A stretch of 21,421 nucleotides of DNA from an uncultured Bacilli bacterium (GCA_910577075.1 CAJTKV010000034.1:1-21421); one strand, 5' to 3'; shown: positions 1-8,356, numbered from the stretch's first letter. Numbers and translations: made by a program. Notes: a model not told the origin generated them from the letters alone.

Positions 1-1209
1 TTCTCCTGGAACAATTTCTTGATAACTCTTACCTTCAATTAATATTGATTCTAAAAGATATTCCCCAGCATCAGTTACTTCGATTGGGTTTCCACTAGCT
101 TGTTTGTTGGTTATTATTTCTTTGTCGATATTATCAACTTGTTCAGATACAAGATCAATTGTTCCTTCTACTTCATTTAGTTTTGCTTCTAGCCTTTTCC
201 TTTTAGTTTTTTCACTGACTTTATTAGTATTTACCCCTGATGTAATATTTTTTAATTTAGTTCTATAATTACCATAAAATCCATTTCCAAAAGTCCAATA
301 TTTTTGTGCAAATGAAATAAAGTTTCCTACACGAATTACATCTCCTGTATCTATAGAAGGATCTCCCCAGACTTCTACATCTAAAGATTGATATTCTAAT
401 CCATTTAAAGAATTAAAAATATTATCAACTTCTTCTTGTGTACAAGATAAGGGACTTTCCTGAGATAAATAAATTGTTATTCCATCATCTGTTCCTTTTT
501 CAAATCTTTGAATAGCATTTGCATACACTACCTTAGTTATTTTCTTTTTATCATCAGTACTATATTCCCCTATTATTCCATCAGAAATATTTACTTCATC
601 AACATCTCCTAAAGATTTTATTATCAGCTCATCTCTTATAACTTTAGCGAATCCTCCAGCTCTTTCACTTATATATATTAAATAGTCTCTAGCTTTATAT
701 TCCGAATCATAAACGTCCATAATTACATTACCATTGATGAAACTGGAAGATCCTTTTTTTATTTTAAAATCTTCGCACATATGAGAGTACAATTCGTATC
801 TAGTACAAGGCATATACTTACTAGCATCCCATTCAGCATCGAATTTTTTCATATAATCATACAATGTATATCTTGTATAATCATCTGAACTGCATTCTGT
901 CTTTTCAACTGTATAAGTTCCAAGAGGAATAATTTCTTCTTTTTCTTCTATGATTAATTTATAATTAAAAGATATTTCTTTAACAGAATCAAATTCATCT
1001 ACTACTTCATTATGTAAAGATAGAATTATTTTACAAGGTATAGCACTACCTAAAGTAAAATCACTATCATTAAACACTTGATCGTCAAGAGTGATTTCTC
1101 CTACAAAATCATTATTTATTGTAATACCATTGATGATTATATCTAAGGAATGTTCACTATCTTCGCTATAAATGTATTTTTTATATTCATTACTTGTTTT
1201 ATAAGCCAT
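1..1209 (-). CDS. Baseplate/tail protein, C-terminus cut by window edge
   Basis: The frame is open from the ATG at 1209 to the window edge (403 codons, no stop), so the C-terminus is missing. It starts one base after the stop of the upstream tail gene and has AAGGGG as ribosome site seven bases before the ATG. Position after the tape measure and a DUF6711-like gene is where siphoviruses of Bacillota keep distal tail and baseplate hub proteins. The visible part begins MAYKTSNEYKKYIYSE and is rich in short beta-prone stretches. A charged, probably coiled segment (EKTKRKRLEAKLNEVEGTI) lies near residue 345. The last visible residues (VTDAGEYLLESILIEGKSYQ) resemble the VxDAxxxxLxxLxIxGKSxQ element that often joins baseplate and receptor-binding regions in such phages. 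A role as baseplate hub or tail fibre adaptor is inferred from this and from gene order. I cannot assign an exact family. Confidence 0.8.
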   Translation of the reverse strand, partial: MAYKTSNEYKKYIYSEDSEHSLDIIINGITINNDFVGEITLDDQVFNDSDFTLGSAIPCKIILSLHNEVVDEFDSVKEISFNYKLIIEEKEEIIPLGTYTVEKTECSSDDYTRYTLYDYMKKFDAEWDASKYMPCTRYELYSHMCEDFKIKKGSSSFINGNVIMDVYDSEYKARDYLIYISERAGGFAKVIRDELIIKSLGDVDEVNISDGIIGEYSTDDKKKITKVVYANAIQRFEKGTDDGITIYLSQESPLSCTQEEVDNIFNSLNGLEYQSLDVEVWGDPSIDTGDVIRVGNFISFAQKYWTFGNGFYGNYRTKLKNITSGVNTNKVSEKTKRKRLEAKLNEVEGTIDLVSEQVDNIDKEIITNKQASGNPIEVTDAGEYLLESILIEGKSYQEIVPGE

Positions 1210-1210
1210 A

Positions 1211-1597
1211 CTATTGCCCCTTTACTTTTTTCTTTTGCGACACGGAAAAAGATACTTCCCATTTGGTTTTCTCGCTTTGTTCTACTTCATCAGTAGAAAT
1301 CATTTTGCATTTACGCTTGGCACACCTAAAATCAGCTGTTAAAGTCTTACCACCTAGTATTGGGCATTTAATTTCTAATTTCATTGGATTTTGCCAAGTT
1401 AATGCAATCAATTCCTCTGCTTCTTCTTCTGTTAAATATTTAAAAGAAAAAGAGGCTTTTACAAGCCCCTTTGCTAGTGTTTTGTCAATTAAAGAAGCAT
1501 TTACTGGACTTCTATGTGAATTGACATCTAAATCGTCTATATCAATATCAAAACTTGATGGTGATTTTTGTGTTACACCACTACATTTCCATACCAT
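1211..1597 (-). CDS. Tail protein, DUF6711-like
   Basis: A 128-residue protein directly downstream of the tape-measure gene (two-base gap) and one base before the baseplate gene. It has the look of the DUF6711-type tail proteins found at this place in Bacillota siphophages: an early Pro-Ser (KSPSSFDIDIDDLD), then a short motif with an S-H-R-S pattern (NSHRSPVNAS), and a beta-rich remainder with an invariant-looking W near residue 73 and WEVSFSV near the C-terminus. The C-terminal half has two close cysteines in CAKRKC, which is less usual. The family's role is thought to be structural in the distal tail. The family match is from memory of the pattern, not from a search. The start is supported by a GGAGAG ribosome site just upstream. 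Confidence 0.75.
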   Translation of the reverse strand: MVWKCSGVTQKSPSSFDIDIDDLDVNSHRSPVNASLIDKTLAKGLVKASFSFKYLTEEEAEELIALTWQNPMKLEIKCPILGGKTLTADFRCAKRKCKMISTDEVEQSEKTKWEVSFSVSQKKKVKGQ

Positions 1598-1599
1598 CT

Positions 1600-4404
1600 T
1601 TATCTCTCCTTAACTACATTTACACCTTTTCGTGCACTTTCTTCGTTTATTTCATCAATCATTTCATTTAATAATTCTCTACCAGCTAAATTAATAACTA
1701 GTCTATCAATACGATTGCCATCAGAATCGTGATTTGATAAAACTCTATCAAATGTATCTTCCATCATACTAACTGGCGATATGATTTCTGGATTATGTCG
1801 AGCATTTGCATACTCTCCTACAATTACTTGAGTTTCTTCATAAGCAACATCTCCTTTAGCTAATCGAGGTATAGATATCTCCTTAGATTCTTTTAAGTTG
1901 AATCCCCATTTTTGACCTCCAATAACTGGAATCCAATCAGGAACATCAAAACTAATTTTATTAATAGACTTAATTAATTTATTAAATCCACCTATAAGTT
2001 TATTAACCATAAATTCAATACCTGATAAGACTGTATTTATTGGAGTTTTAATTATAGCTGAAATAGAATCCCATATTCCTTTGAATATTTTCTTAATTCC
2101 TTCCCATGCTTTCTTCCAATTACCAGTAAATACTCCTGATACAAATTTCGCTATTCCTGAAACGATATCTATTATTCCACCAATAAAATCGCATAATCCT
2201 TTTATAATAGGCTCTAATTGGTTCTTTATTAATGGGATTATCCAATCGACTACTAATGGCTTTACGAAATTCCAAACATCGCTTAGGGCTGTAATAATAT
2301 CATTTATAGCTGGTAATAATTTATCGTCAATTACAGGTTTCAAGTATTTGTCGTACATTTCTAAGGTCCAACTAGCTACATCTTCTACAATCTCAAATAT
2401 GTCTCCAATAAATTCAAAAACTTTATTTAAAGCTTCTTGGAATTCTTCACTTACTACCCATTTTAATAAACTGTCAGTTATTAACAACGAGAATTTTTGA
2501 ATGTCTTTAAAGAAATTAGCTATTGTTTGAATGATGTTCGTTCCTGTATCTGCATTATTCCATGCATTAGATATTGCTGTAGCAACTTCTCCTATGATGT
2601 TTAACAAATCAGTCCAAACTAAGATTATATTTTCAATAATTTCTTGACCTGTACCATTAGTCCATACTTCAAAAATGCTAGACATAACAGAAGTACCTAA
2701 GTCTTGTAATCCAGTTATAGCATTTACAATTCCATCAATAACTCCACTACCGACATTTTCCCAAGCTAATTGAAAAGGTTCAAAAATTTTTGATAGTATT
2801 TCTTTAGCCTTGTTCATAAATACTTCTAACGGTGTGATATCTATTTCTTCAACTGTTAATGTTGTTGATTCTCCTCCACTTCCATTAGTGTTTAAAACAT
2901 CTATATCGTCAATACTAGCTAGTTGATTGCTTGCACTCTTTGCCGACTTTGTTTGAGCATCTAATGATTTCTTATTTGCTCTAGCTACTAAATCAACCCC
3001 TGATAGGGCTTTAACAAATGTTGCTACTATACTTACTAGTTTACTAAATAAACTTGCTACGTACTCTAATACTGGTGCTAACAATGATCCTAAAACATTC
3101 CATGAATTTTGGATTGAATCTGATAATTGAGAATCAAAACTCAAATAAGCCTGTGCTGCTTTAGAGACTGCACTAAAAGCTGTACGAATACTTAATAATG
3201 ATAATGCAAATTTCTTAATAGATTTTATTCCTGCTTTAAAGCTAGAACTCATTCCTTTTACAAAATCACTACCATATTCTTTTTCTCCTTTTTCCTTTTT
3301 TAAATCTTTTAAGTGTTTAATTAAATTTTTTACTTTATTAATTGGTGCCTTAAATTTATTGGCATATACTTTTATTTCAGAACTTGCTTGTACAAAAGCA
3401 TTTTTTGATATCTTACCGACATTTTTCATTATGCCTTCATAAGGACCAATTTTAGCTTTTACGGTTTGGAATACACTAGTAAATGCACTTGATACTGTTG
3501 TTTTTAACTTAATAAACGGATTAATAAGTTTTGAACCCATAGTTTTACCAAAACTGCTTACCTTTTGAAGTGATGATACAAATAATCCTAACACTGAACC
3601 AGTATCTTTGATTCTCTCTTGAAATTCATTAACTAGTGAATTGATTTGAGGAAATGTTTGTTGTAATTGCATTCCAACAACTTTTATTTGCTCACGTATT
3701 GTTAAACAATCGAAATTTTTTAATTGTTCTTCTAATGAATAGACTTCATCTTTGGTTTTAATTATCTCGTCTCGAGAATTACTCATATCTATTTCTGGTA
3801 TAGATAAGTCATTATCAAAAGATGATTCTCCTTTTATTTCAAAAGAGGTATCCTTAGGTATTGCCAACATCTCGTTTTCAATATCACGAATTTTAAGAAC
3901 TAATTCATCTAATCTCTTATCATCTTCATCACTGAATAAGGAATTATTACTTCTAAATTTATCAACCAAAGCATCTCGCTCTTGGACTAACGAATTTAAT
4001 TGTTGTTCAAGTTCTTCATAATTTAAATCTAAAGATACATCTTCTCCGTTTAAACTCGTAAGATTCTTTTTTAAATCTTCAACTTGACCTTTATATTTCC
4101 TAATTTCATCAACCTTAAAGATATTACCATCTTTAGCTGATGAGATATCTTCTATCTTATCTTGTAATTCAGTAATTTTATTTTTAGCTTCTTCAATCGA
4201 AGGTTTCATATTATTAACTGATTCGCTAATTCCATCATATAAAGAATCTAAAGAAGAAGTATTTTTTAAGTTTTTAATATCTTTAGAAATTGAATTAACC
4301 ATTTGTGTAGTATCTTTACTTACGCGTTTTAAATCATTTCTAGCCTCGTTTACCTTAGCCCTAACAATTATATCTATTTCTTCTAATATCTGCTTATTAT
4401 CCAC
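1600..4404 (-). CDS. Tail tape-measure protein
   Basis: At 934 residues this is the longest gene in the window and lies just after the tail chaperone pair, the standard position for a tape measure. The N-terminal third (about residues 1-260) is highly charged and alpha-helical with heptad-like spacing, consistent with coiled coil. Hydrophobic helices follow at about residues 393-470 (for example LLAPVLEYVASLFSKLVSIV). A long region of amphipathic helices with W-xx-I repeats follows (residues 540-800), including an IVSGIAKFVSGVFTGNWKKA segment typical of siphophage tape measures. The protein sets tail length during assembly and is expected to be ejected with the DNA. No lytic transglycosylase or NlpC/P60 catalytic motif is obvious. 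A GAGAGGAGG ribosome site precedes the ATG. Confidence 0.93.
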   Translation of the reverse strand: MDNKQILEEIDIIVRAKVNEARNDLKRVSKDTTQMVNSISKDIKNLKNTSSLDSLYDGISESVNNMKPSIEEAKNKITELQDKIEDISSAKDGNIFKVDEIRKYKGQVEDLKKNLTSLNGEDVSLDLNYEELEQQLNSLVQERDALVDKFRSNNSLFSDEDDKRLDELVLKIRDIENEMLAIPKDTSFEIKGESSFDNDLSIPEIDMSNSRDEIIKTKDEVYSLEEQLKNFDCLTIREQIKVVGMQLQQTFPQINSLVNEFQERIKDTGSVLGLFVSSLQKVSSFGKTMGSKLINPFIKLKTTVSSAFTSVFQTVKAKIGPYEGIMKNVGKISKNAFVQASSEIKVYANKFKAPINKVKNLIKHLKDLKKEKGEKEYGSDFVKGMSSSFKAGIKSIKKFALSLLSIRTAFSAVSKAAQAYLSFDSQLSDSIQNSWNVLGSLLAPVLEYVASLFSKLVSIVATFVKALSGVDLVARANKKSLDAQTKSAKSASNQLASIDDIDVLNTNGSGGESTTLTVEEIDITPLEVFMNKAKEILSKIFEPFQLAWENVGSGVIDGIVNAITGLQDLGTSVMSSIFEVWTNGTGQEIIENIILVWTDLLNIIGEVATAISNAWNNADTGTNIIQTIANFFKDIQKFSLLITDSLLKWVVSEEFQEALNKVFEFIGDIFEIVEDVASWTLEMYDKYLKPVIDDKLLPAINDIITALSDVWNFVKPLVVDWIIPLIKNQLEPIIKGLCDFIGGIIDIVSGIAKFVSGVFTGNWKKAWEGIKKIFKGIWDSISAIIKTPINTVLSGIEFMVNKLIGGFNKLIKSINKISFDVPDWIPVIGGQKWGFNLKESKEISIPRLAKGDVAYEETQVIVGEYANARHNPEIISPVSMMEDTFDRVLSNHDSDGNRIDRLVINLAGRELLNEMIDEINEESARKGVNVVKER

Positions 4405-4441
4405 TTATTTACCTCCTCTCACATAAGATTTGATAGGTAGA

Positions 4442-4708
4442 TTATTTCCTACTTCGTAAATTTCTTATTTGCTCCTCTATAGTTTGTTGATGAGGTTTTA
4501 ATTCTTCTTCAAATAAATCTTTAAAAGTATGATTAACCAAACTAATATTTTGTGGATGTCTTCTACCTATAACATCAATAATTTTGTTACCTAGTGCATC
4601 AAATAGTACTATTTGTTTTTTGTATTCTTTTTCTCTTTGCAAAGAGTTGGAATTTACATATTGATACAATTCTCTATAAGTGCAATTCCAAAATTCACTA
4701 GGCAACAT
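4442..4708 (-). CDS. Tail chaperone T region (gpGT C-terminus), read by -1 frameshift
   Basis: Taken alone, this frame gives an 88-residue protein from the ATG at 4708, but no convincing ribosome site precedes that ATG. The same frame is open upstream through the end of the preceding chaperone gene up to the slippery run at 4903-4912, and lies in the -1 frame relative to it. A ribosome slipping there would make a protein of about 265 residues: 111 from the G frame and about 154 from this frame (visible segments include LDYIDLIYDIEP and MLPSEFWNCTYREL). This is the arrangement of lambda G/GT and many Bacillota siphophages. The T part recruits the tape measure to the major tail protein during tube assembly. 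The separate ATG is probably not used. Confidence 0.85.
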   Translation of the reverse strand: MLPSEFWNCTYRELYQYVNSNSLQREKEYKKQIVLFDALGNKIIDVIGRRHPQNISLVNHTFKDLFEEELKPHQQTIEEQIRNLRSRK

Positions 4709-4758
4709 ACCATATTGATAACATTTAGGTTCTATATCATAAATTAAATCTATATAAT

Positions 4759-5238
4759 CTAGCCCTTGTAACCTCTGAACTCTTCCTCTGCTATAGTCTC
4801 TACGGCTTTCTGTGCTGAATTCGCTATTATCTCGTTCAAATCGATGCTTGATATCGGATTTTTGATTTCGCCATTTAACTTCGTTTCCTCCATTTTGGCT
4901 TTCAAAAAACCCATTTCATTTGTTACCTTTATTACCTCTTCAAATAATTGTTGATATGAGCAATTATTTGATGCTACATAATCATCAATGAATTCATATA
5001 CATTTTCTAACGAAAAGAAAGCTTGTGATCCATCTTCTTTTTCTGCGAATGCTTGAATAACTATTGCTAGAACGTTTAAATTTCCATCATTTAATCCTTT
5101 AAACAGTAAATCGTTCAAACTTTTCGCTTTGAGTTTTTCAGTTAATACAATAACTTTTTTAGTTTTGGGAACTAAAAAGATATCTACTTCTTCAATATTT
5201 CCTTCTTTATTTTTTACTTTTGATTTTAATGTTACCAT
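4759..5238 (-). CDS. Tail assembly chaperone G (gpG-like)
   Basis: A 159-residue acidic, mostly helical protein between the major tail protein and the tape measure, as expected for the G chaperone that coats the tape measure during tail assembly. It begins MVTLKSKVKNKEGNIEEVDIF and contains a helical core around residues 45-115. At codons 110-112 (GGT TTT TTG, MGFLK) lies a decameric slippery run. In-frame translation continues to the TAG at 4759, while slippage leads into the T frame. Relative to the major tail protein there is an intrinsic terminator and then an AAAGGAG ribosome site. The homology is by position, size and frameshift architecture, since these proteins diverge quickly in sequence. 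Confidence 0.88.
   Translation of the reverse strand: MVTLKSKVKNKEGNIEEVDIFLVPKTKKVIVLTEKLKAKSLNDLLFKGLNDGNLNVLAIVIQAFAEKEDGSQAFFSLENVYEFIDDYVASNNCSYQQLFEEVIKVTNEMGFLKAKMEETKLNGEIKNPISSIDLNEIIANSAQKAVETIAEEEFRGYKG
4903..4912 (-). promoter_or_regulatory. -1 programmed frameshift site, GGGTTTTTTG
   Basis: On the minus strand the zero-frame reads ATG GGT TTT TTG. This contains two overlapping X-XXY-YYZ heptamers in the right register, G-GGT-TTT and T-TTT-TTG. The -1 frame stays open from here through 4442. It is the only such heptamer I found in the overlap that is correctly phased. I see no strong downstream pseudoknot by eye. Confidence 0.85.
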
Positions 5239-5270
5239 CTTTTATTTCTCCTTTTTTTTAATTAAAAAGA

Positions 5271-5294
5271 GGTCCTACTATTTTGTAGGGAACC
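5271..5294 (-). terminator. Intrinsic terminator after the major tail gene
   Basis: On the minus strand GGT-TC-CCTAC, loop AAAATA, GTAGG-ACC forms a hairpin that overlaps the stop codon of the major tail gene and is followed by CTCTTTTT. It would reduce transcription from the highly needed major tail gene into the chaperone and tape-measure genes. Confidence 0.75.
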
Positions 5295-5727
5295 CCTTTG
5301 TTTCAGATACTTTACTACTTCTATAAATAGTTAAGTTTTCTTTTAATAAATCATCAATTGCAATAGTATCTAACCCTAGATCGCATGCTCCAGTGAAATA
5401 GAATACTAAAGGACTTCCTGGTGTAGATGCTGTTGAGTCAGGTAATTTTATAAACCATTGATACTCTTTATCACTATCTGCAAGTTCTTTTAGTTTATCG
5501 TGCTGATTTTCAGTAAATAACAATGGAATAGTTAGTGTCTCAGCTTTTCTACTTCCCTTTGCTTGTTGCTCTTCATCTAAATCAAGTGCATTGTAAGTTA
5601 TTGCTTCTTTTGCACTCTTTAATGGTGGTATTTCTTGAACATAAGCAACTTGTGTTCTTTCACCAGTTAAGGTATCTGCATACCATAATGTACTTAATGT
5701 ACTTACTTTTGGAGTATTTCCTTCCAT
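5278..5727 (-). CDS. Major tail (tube) protein
   Basis: A 149-residue protein placed between the tail terminator protein and the G/GT chaperones. It is rich in beta-prone sequence and has the style of phi13/SPP1-like major tail proteins. It includes an N-terminal STLWYADTLTGE segment, a central LTIPLLFTENQHDKLKEL segment and a C-terminal region ending SKVSETKGFPTK. These subunits polymerise into the flexible tail tube. The gene stands between two intrinsic terminators (5755-5772 upstream, 5271-5294 downstream). The upstream one is 28 bases before the start, with an AAAGGAATGAGG-type ribosome site between. No C-terminal Ig-like extension is present. Confidence 0.85.
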   Translation of the reverse strand: MEGNTPKVSTLSTLWYADTLTGERTQVAYVQEIPPLKSAKEAITYNALDLDEEQQAKGSRKAETLTIPLLFTENQHDKLKELADSDKEYQWFIKLPDSTASTPGSPLVFYFTGACDLGLDTIAIDDLLKENLTIYRSSKVSETKGFPTK

Positions 5728-5754
5728 TTTTCCTCATTCCTTTCATAATAAAAA

Positions 5755-5772
5755 GCACTATTTATTTAGTGC
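5755..5772 (-). terminator. Intrinsic terminator between tail terminator and major tail genes
   Basis: On the minus strand GCACTA, loop AATAAA, TAGTGC, then TTTTTATTATG. It begins immediately after the stop codon of the 128-residue tail gene. It must be leaky or antiterminated, because the major tail gene downstream has no obvious promoter of its own. Confidence 0.8.
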
Positions 5773-6159
5773 CTATTTAATTCTTTCAAATGAATTTGTT
5801 AAACCATTATAATTGACTTCATATCTTATACCATATCGATATTTTTGAGTTGCCATATCATATAAATCTGTAGGAGTACCAATGGGAATAAAGTTATACT
5901 TTCTCAACAATTCGTTTGTTTCTTGATACTTCTTCATAGATTCATATTTTGAATTAGCCCAATGCTCTACATTAATTGAAAATCTTTTATATATTGGAAC
6001 ATTATCTTCAACTTTTCTTATTGACTCCATAGGACTATTAACAACTGCCAACGGAAAATTTTCCTCGTTATCTGGATTATTTAAGACTACATTATTTATA
6101 ATAGTTTCGATTTTTCTAATAACGAATCTGGTAAAGTCTTCGACCGTTAATTCATGCAT
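5773..6159 (-). CDS. Tail terminator / tail completion protein
   Basis: A 128-residue protein just before the major tail gene, matching in place and size the tail-tube terminator of SPP1-like and phi13-like phages. The pattern fits: an N-terminal helix (LTVEDFTRFVIRKIETII), a central FPLAVV beta strand, a YKRFSINVEHWA segment and a long helix ending in YRYGIRYEVNYNG. The protein caps the growing tube and joins it to the head. The ATG lies one base after the stop of the gp10-like gene, with GGAGG as ribosome site. I could not tell it by sequence alone from other small head-tail joining proteins, so the name rests mainly on context. Confidence 0.75.
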   Translation of the reverse strand: MHELTVEDFTRFVIRKIETIINNVVLNNPDNEENFPLAVVNSPMESIRKVEDNVPIYKRFSINVEHWANSKYESMKKYQETNELLRKYNFIPIGTPTDLYDMATQKYRYGIRYEVNYNGLTNSFERIK

Positions 6160-6160
6160 A

Positions 6161-6652
6161 TTAATCCTCCTTTAATGCTTCTGCAAATATTTTTGTTGCT
6201 TTACTTTCTAATTCAAATGCTGTTGGTCGCATAAATGGATAAGGTTGAGTAGCATACATAATATAAAATAATTCGCCTTTAATATTAATTAATCTACTTG
6301 AATTAATATCTAATCCTCTTGAATCAGCTAATTCTTTAGGCAAATACCAATATGTATATCCACTCTCTTTAAACGTTTCTGTATGCCCTATATGTGACAT
6401 TTCAGCTTTTGTTCCTGTTCCATATTCTAAGAATAAAGCATAATCAAAATTGGTATATAGTCTTCCAGTTACTTCCCCATTTTGAACCGTTATTTCAAAA
6501 AGGATAAGACTTGAATCTTTATCTCCTCTTTTATTCTTTAATGCCTCTTTCTTAGCAAATTCCATAAGTGCTTCCATTGCACTTGGCAACTTCTTTTCAA
6601 TATTTTTAATGATGCTTTTAGAATAAGATTTTCTTTTTATAATTGCATCCAT
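6161..6652 (-). CDS. HK97 gp10-like head-tail/tail completion protein
   Basis: A protein of 163 residues from the ATG at 6652. A longer frame to 6688 exists, but that extension overlaps the upstream gene and lacks a ribosome site. The chosen ATG overlaps the upstream TAA by one base (TAATG), suggesting translational coupling. Residues 70-80 contain YALFLEYGTGTKAE, the F-x-E-x-GT signature of the HK97 gp10 family. A Tyr/Trp-rich stretch and a YPFMRPTAFE segment near the C-terminus are also typical (the QP-PFMRPA motif). These proteins act at the head-tail interface during joining. The central region is longer than usual, with YTYWYLPKELAD inserted before the PFMRP motif. Confidence 0.85.
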   Translation of the reverse strand: MDAIIKRKSYSKSIIKNIEKKLPSAMEALMEFAKKEALKNKRGDKDSSLILFEITVQNGEVTGRLYTNFDYALFLEYGTGTKAEMSHIGHTETFKESGYTYWYLPKELADSRGLDINSSRLINIKGELFYIMYATQPYPFMRPTAFELESKATKIFAEALKED

Positions 6653-6969
6653 TATCTGTGATTTACCTCGCATATACATGTAGTGCATTTTCCGACTTTT
6701 GTCTTAGATGTAACGACATATTCAGGTATACAATTATCACTAATAAGTGAAATCCCATCTCCTTTATCAATGGGCACATCATAATCAAATCTTATTTTAA
6801 TTTTGTCATAATTTATAATTCCTGCCTCTGTTCTATCTAATTCACTAATATCTTGTTGAACATTTAATTTATACTTATCTTTAAATATCCATTGTTTATT
6901 AATCTCTCCATCATATTTGACGATACTGGATTTATAAACATAACATGTTTTAAGATTTACTAATTTCAT
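6652..6969 (-). CDS. Head closure / head-tail joining protein
   Basis: A 105-residue protein between the gp6-like connector and the gp10-like protein, the usual place of an SPP1 gp16-like head closure protein (stopper). Its sequence is beta-rich (KTCYVYKSSIVKYDGEINKQWIFKDKY) with an acidic, DxxxxxDxGD-type loop near residue 68-73 (PIDKGDGI), often seen where these small beta-barrel proteins have a GD turn. Three cysteines sit close together near the C-terminus (CTTCIC), odd for this family and possibly metal-binding. The gene starts directly after the connector stop. The assignment is by context, with moderate sequence support. Confidence 0.7.
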   Translation of the reverse strand: MKLVNLKTCYVYKSSIVKYDGEINKQWIFKDKYKLNVQQDISELDRTEAGIINYDKIKIRFDYDVPIDKGDGISLISDNCIPEYVVTSKTKVGKCTTCICEVNHR

Positions 6970-7269
6970 TCAAAAATTACCTCTTCTTATACATCGAACA
7001 TCTTTTCTAAGTTTTTCCTCAATATCAGTGTAACTAGAATTTAATCCGCCTTCGTTTGAAGATGTTTTTCCCTCATCTCCTCTTCTCAAAAAAGCTTCTT
7101 TTACAGTATTATAAATATATGGTTTAAGTAATTCATCTTCTTTACTTCTATTAGAGGCATGAGAGGCAATAAGTGTATAGTGTTCAATTGTGTTTTTTAT
7201 TACCTCATCATCGTCTTCATGGTAGTTTTCAGCTAAATCTTTTTTTAACTGTTCAACTAATTTTTCCAT
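6970..7269 (-). CDS. gp6-like head-tail connector
   Basis: A 99-residue, almost entirely helical protein located after the capsid and small head genes. The N-terminal helix pair (MEKLVEQLKKDL, then DDEVIKNTIEHYTLIASHAS) and the following YIYNTVKEAFLRRGDEG helix match the pattern of HK97 gp6 / SPP1 gp15 connectors. In these proteins a helical bundle binds under the portal and the segment after the last long helix reads RRGDEG-xxS-xxG. The C-terminal KLRKDVRCIRRGNF is also typical of the family. The protein extends the portal channel. An AGGAGG ribosome site precedes the ATG. Confidence 0.85.
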   Translation of the reverse strand: MEKLVEQLKKDLAENYHEDDDEVIKNTIEHYTLIASHASNRSKEDELLKPYIYNTVKEAFLRRGDEGKTSSNEGGLNSSYTDIEEKLRKDVRCIRRGNF

Positions 7270-7280
7270 GTAAACACCTC

Positions 7281-7490
7281 CTATTCTTTAGTCTCTACGA
7301 CTTCCTCAGTTTCTTCTGAATTCTTTGATTCATCGTTTTTCTTTGAATCTTTATTTTTTTTGCTCTTTGATTCATCGTTTTTCTTTGAATCTATTGCAAC
7401 ATAATTAGAATCTTTTTCAAAGATTTCAATTATTGCTGGAGTATTTGCTTCGTAAATTGCTCCAGTTTTTTTATCTTCAAATTTTTTCAT
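7281..7490 (-). CDS. Small head protein with charged repetitive tail
   Basis: A 69-residue protein between the major capsid gene and the connector. The N-terminal 33 residues (KKFEDKKTGAIYEANTPAIIEIFEKDSNY) resemble the short beta-hairpin proteins that follow the capsid gene in many Bacillota phages and that sometimes carry a HeH/LEM tail. Here the rest is a low-complexity, highly charged run built from SKKNDESK-type units. The underlying DNA has a 29-base exact direct repeat (7322-7350 and 7364-7392), showing that the tail grew by duplication. A role as a head decoration or stabilising protein is a guess. No catalytic motif is present. Confidence 0.65.
   Translation of the reverse strand: MKKFEDKKTGAIYEANTPAIIEIFEKDSNYVAIDSKKNDESKSKKNKDSKKNDESKNSEETEEVVETKE
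7322..7392. repeat. 29-base direct repeat inside the small head gene
   Basis: Two identical 29-base copies at 7322-7350 and 7364-7392 (42-base period) encode the repeated SKKNDESK segment. The period is a multiple of three, so copy number can change without breaking the frame. Confidence 0.9.
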
Positions 7491-7508
7491 TTTTAACTTT
7501 CCCTTCTA

Positions 7509-8336
7509 TTAAGCACTCTTTTTAGATACGAAGATTGCTGCTTTTTTGTTATTTCTAACAAAGGCTGTGAAGTAAACTCTACCTTCTACTAATGAACCAC
7601 TTACACCTGGAGCATCAGTATGAATTTTATATTCTGCTAATTTAGCTGCAAAAGTGGTAGCAACTGGATGAGCCAAAATGTAATTTACTAATTCAGGTAA
7701 TAGTCTTGTAGGTACTTTTTGAATCATTGCTCCATCCATTTCTCCCATGACACCTTTAATTCTCATTTCTTGGCCGACTTCAGTATCTAGTACTGCTCTT
7801 TCATCAGCCTTTAGATTTTTTACAAACATTGGATTAGCAACACAAATACGACCTTGTTCTGGAACACTAGCCTCGTCTTGAATAGCATTTGCATTTGCTA
7901 AAGAATCATAAGCATTTGTCTTATCAATAGTTTCCTCAACTGTTGCACCTGCATTGTCTGCCATCTTTTTGTAAACATACTTATCTACATAAGGAATTAC
8001 TACTTCGTTAATTTGTCTAGCTAAAGCTTTACCTGCGTTTAATGCTCCTAAAGTTTCATCTTCATCGGCTTTATCAACTACAAATGTAAAAGATTTATCC
8101 TTTTCCATTTGAACTTCTTGAATATCGGTTGATAAATCCTTAGGAGTACCATATCTTGAAGTACCTTCTGTATTTCTACCATAATCATTTAATTCGGCAG
8201 TACCAACTGAATAAATTGCAATCGATTTTGCACCTACGAAATCATAATCGCTATTAACTACTAAAGAACTTTTACTTTCTGTTTGGAAAGTCTCGTCCAC
8301 TAATGGACTGTATTTTTTTGCTAAATCTATAGCCAT
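7509..8336 (-). CDS. Major capsid protein (HK97 fold)
   Basis: A protein of 275 residues from the ATG at 8336 (MAIDLAKKYS). A frame starting nine bases earlier exists, but its ATG abuts the GAGAG ribosome site, so the inner ATG fits better. It directly follows the scaffold gene. The pattern is that of SPP1/phi13-group capsid proteins: an N-terminal LAKKYSPLVDETF arm, a VQMEKDKSFTFVVDKAD segment (the E-loop to spine-helix region), a spine-helix-like stretch (GKALARQINEVVIPYVDKYVYKKMAD), and a C-terminal A-domain with ICVANPMFVKNL and VNYILAHPVATTFAAKL. No protease is encoded between portal and capsid, fitting a system with a separate scaffold that is not cleaved by a phage protease. Confidence 0.92.
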   Translation of the reverse strand: MAIDLAKKYSPLVDETFQTESKSSLVVNSDYDFVGAKSIAIYSVGTAELNDYGRNTEGTSRYGTPKDLSTDIQEVQMEKDKSFTFVVDKADEDETLGALNAGKALARQINEVVIPYVDKYVYKKMADNAGATVEETIDKTNAYDSLANANAIQDEASVPEQGRICVANPMFVKNLKADERAVLDTEVGQEMRIKGVMGEMDGAMIQKVPTRLLPELVNYILAHPVATTFAAKLAEYKIHTDAPGVSGSLVEGRVYFTAFVRNNKKAAIFVSKKSA

Positions 8337-8356
8337 ATTAACCATCTCTCTTTCAA

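Noticed and set aside
2081..2500. Plus-strand open frames across the tape measure and other genes (also 1194-1613, 15789-16133, 18895-19236)
   Set aside because: Complementary shadows of well-supported minus-strand genes, with hydrophobic low-complexity translations and no ribosome sites.
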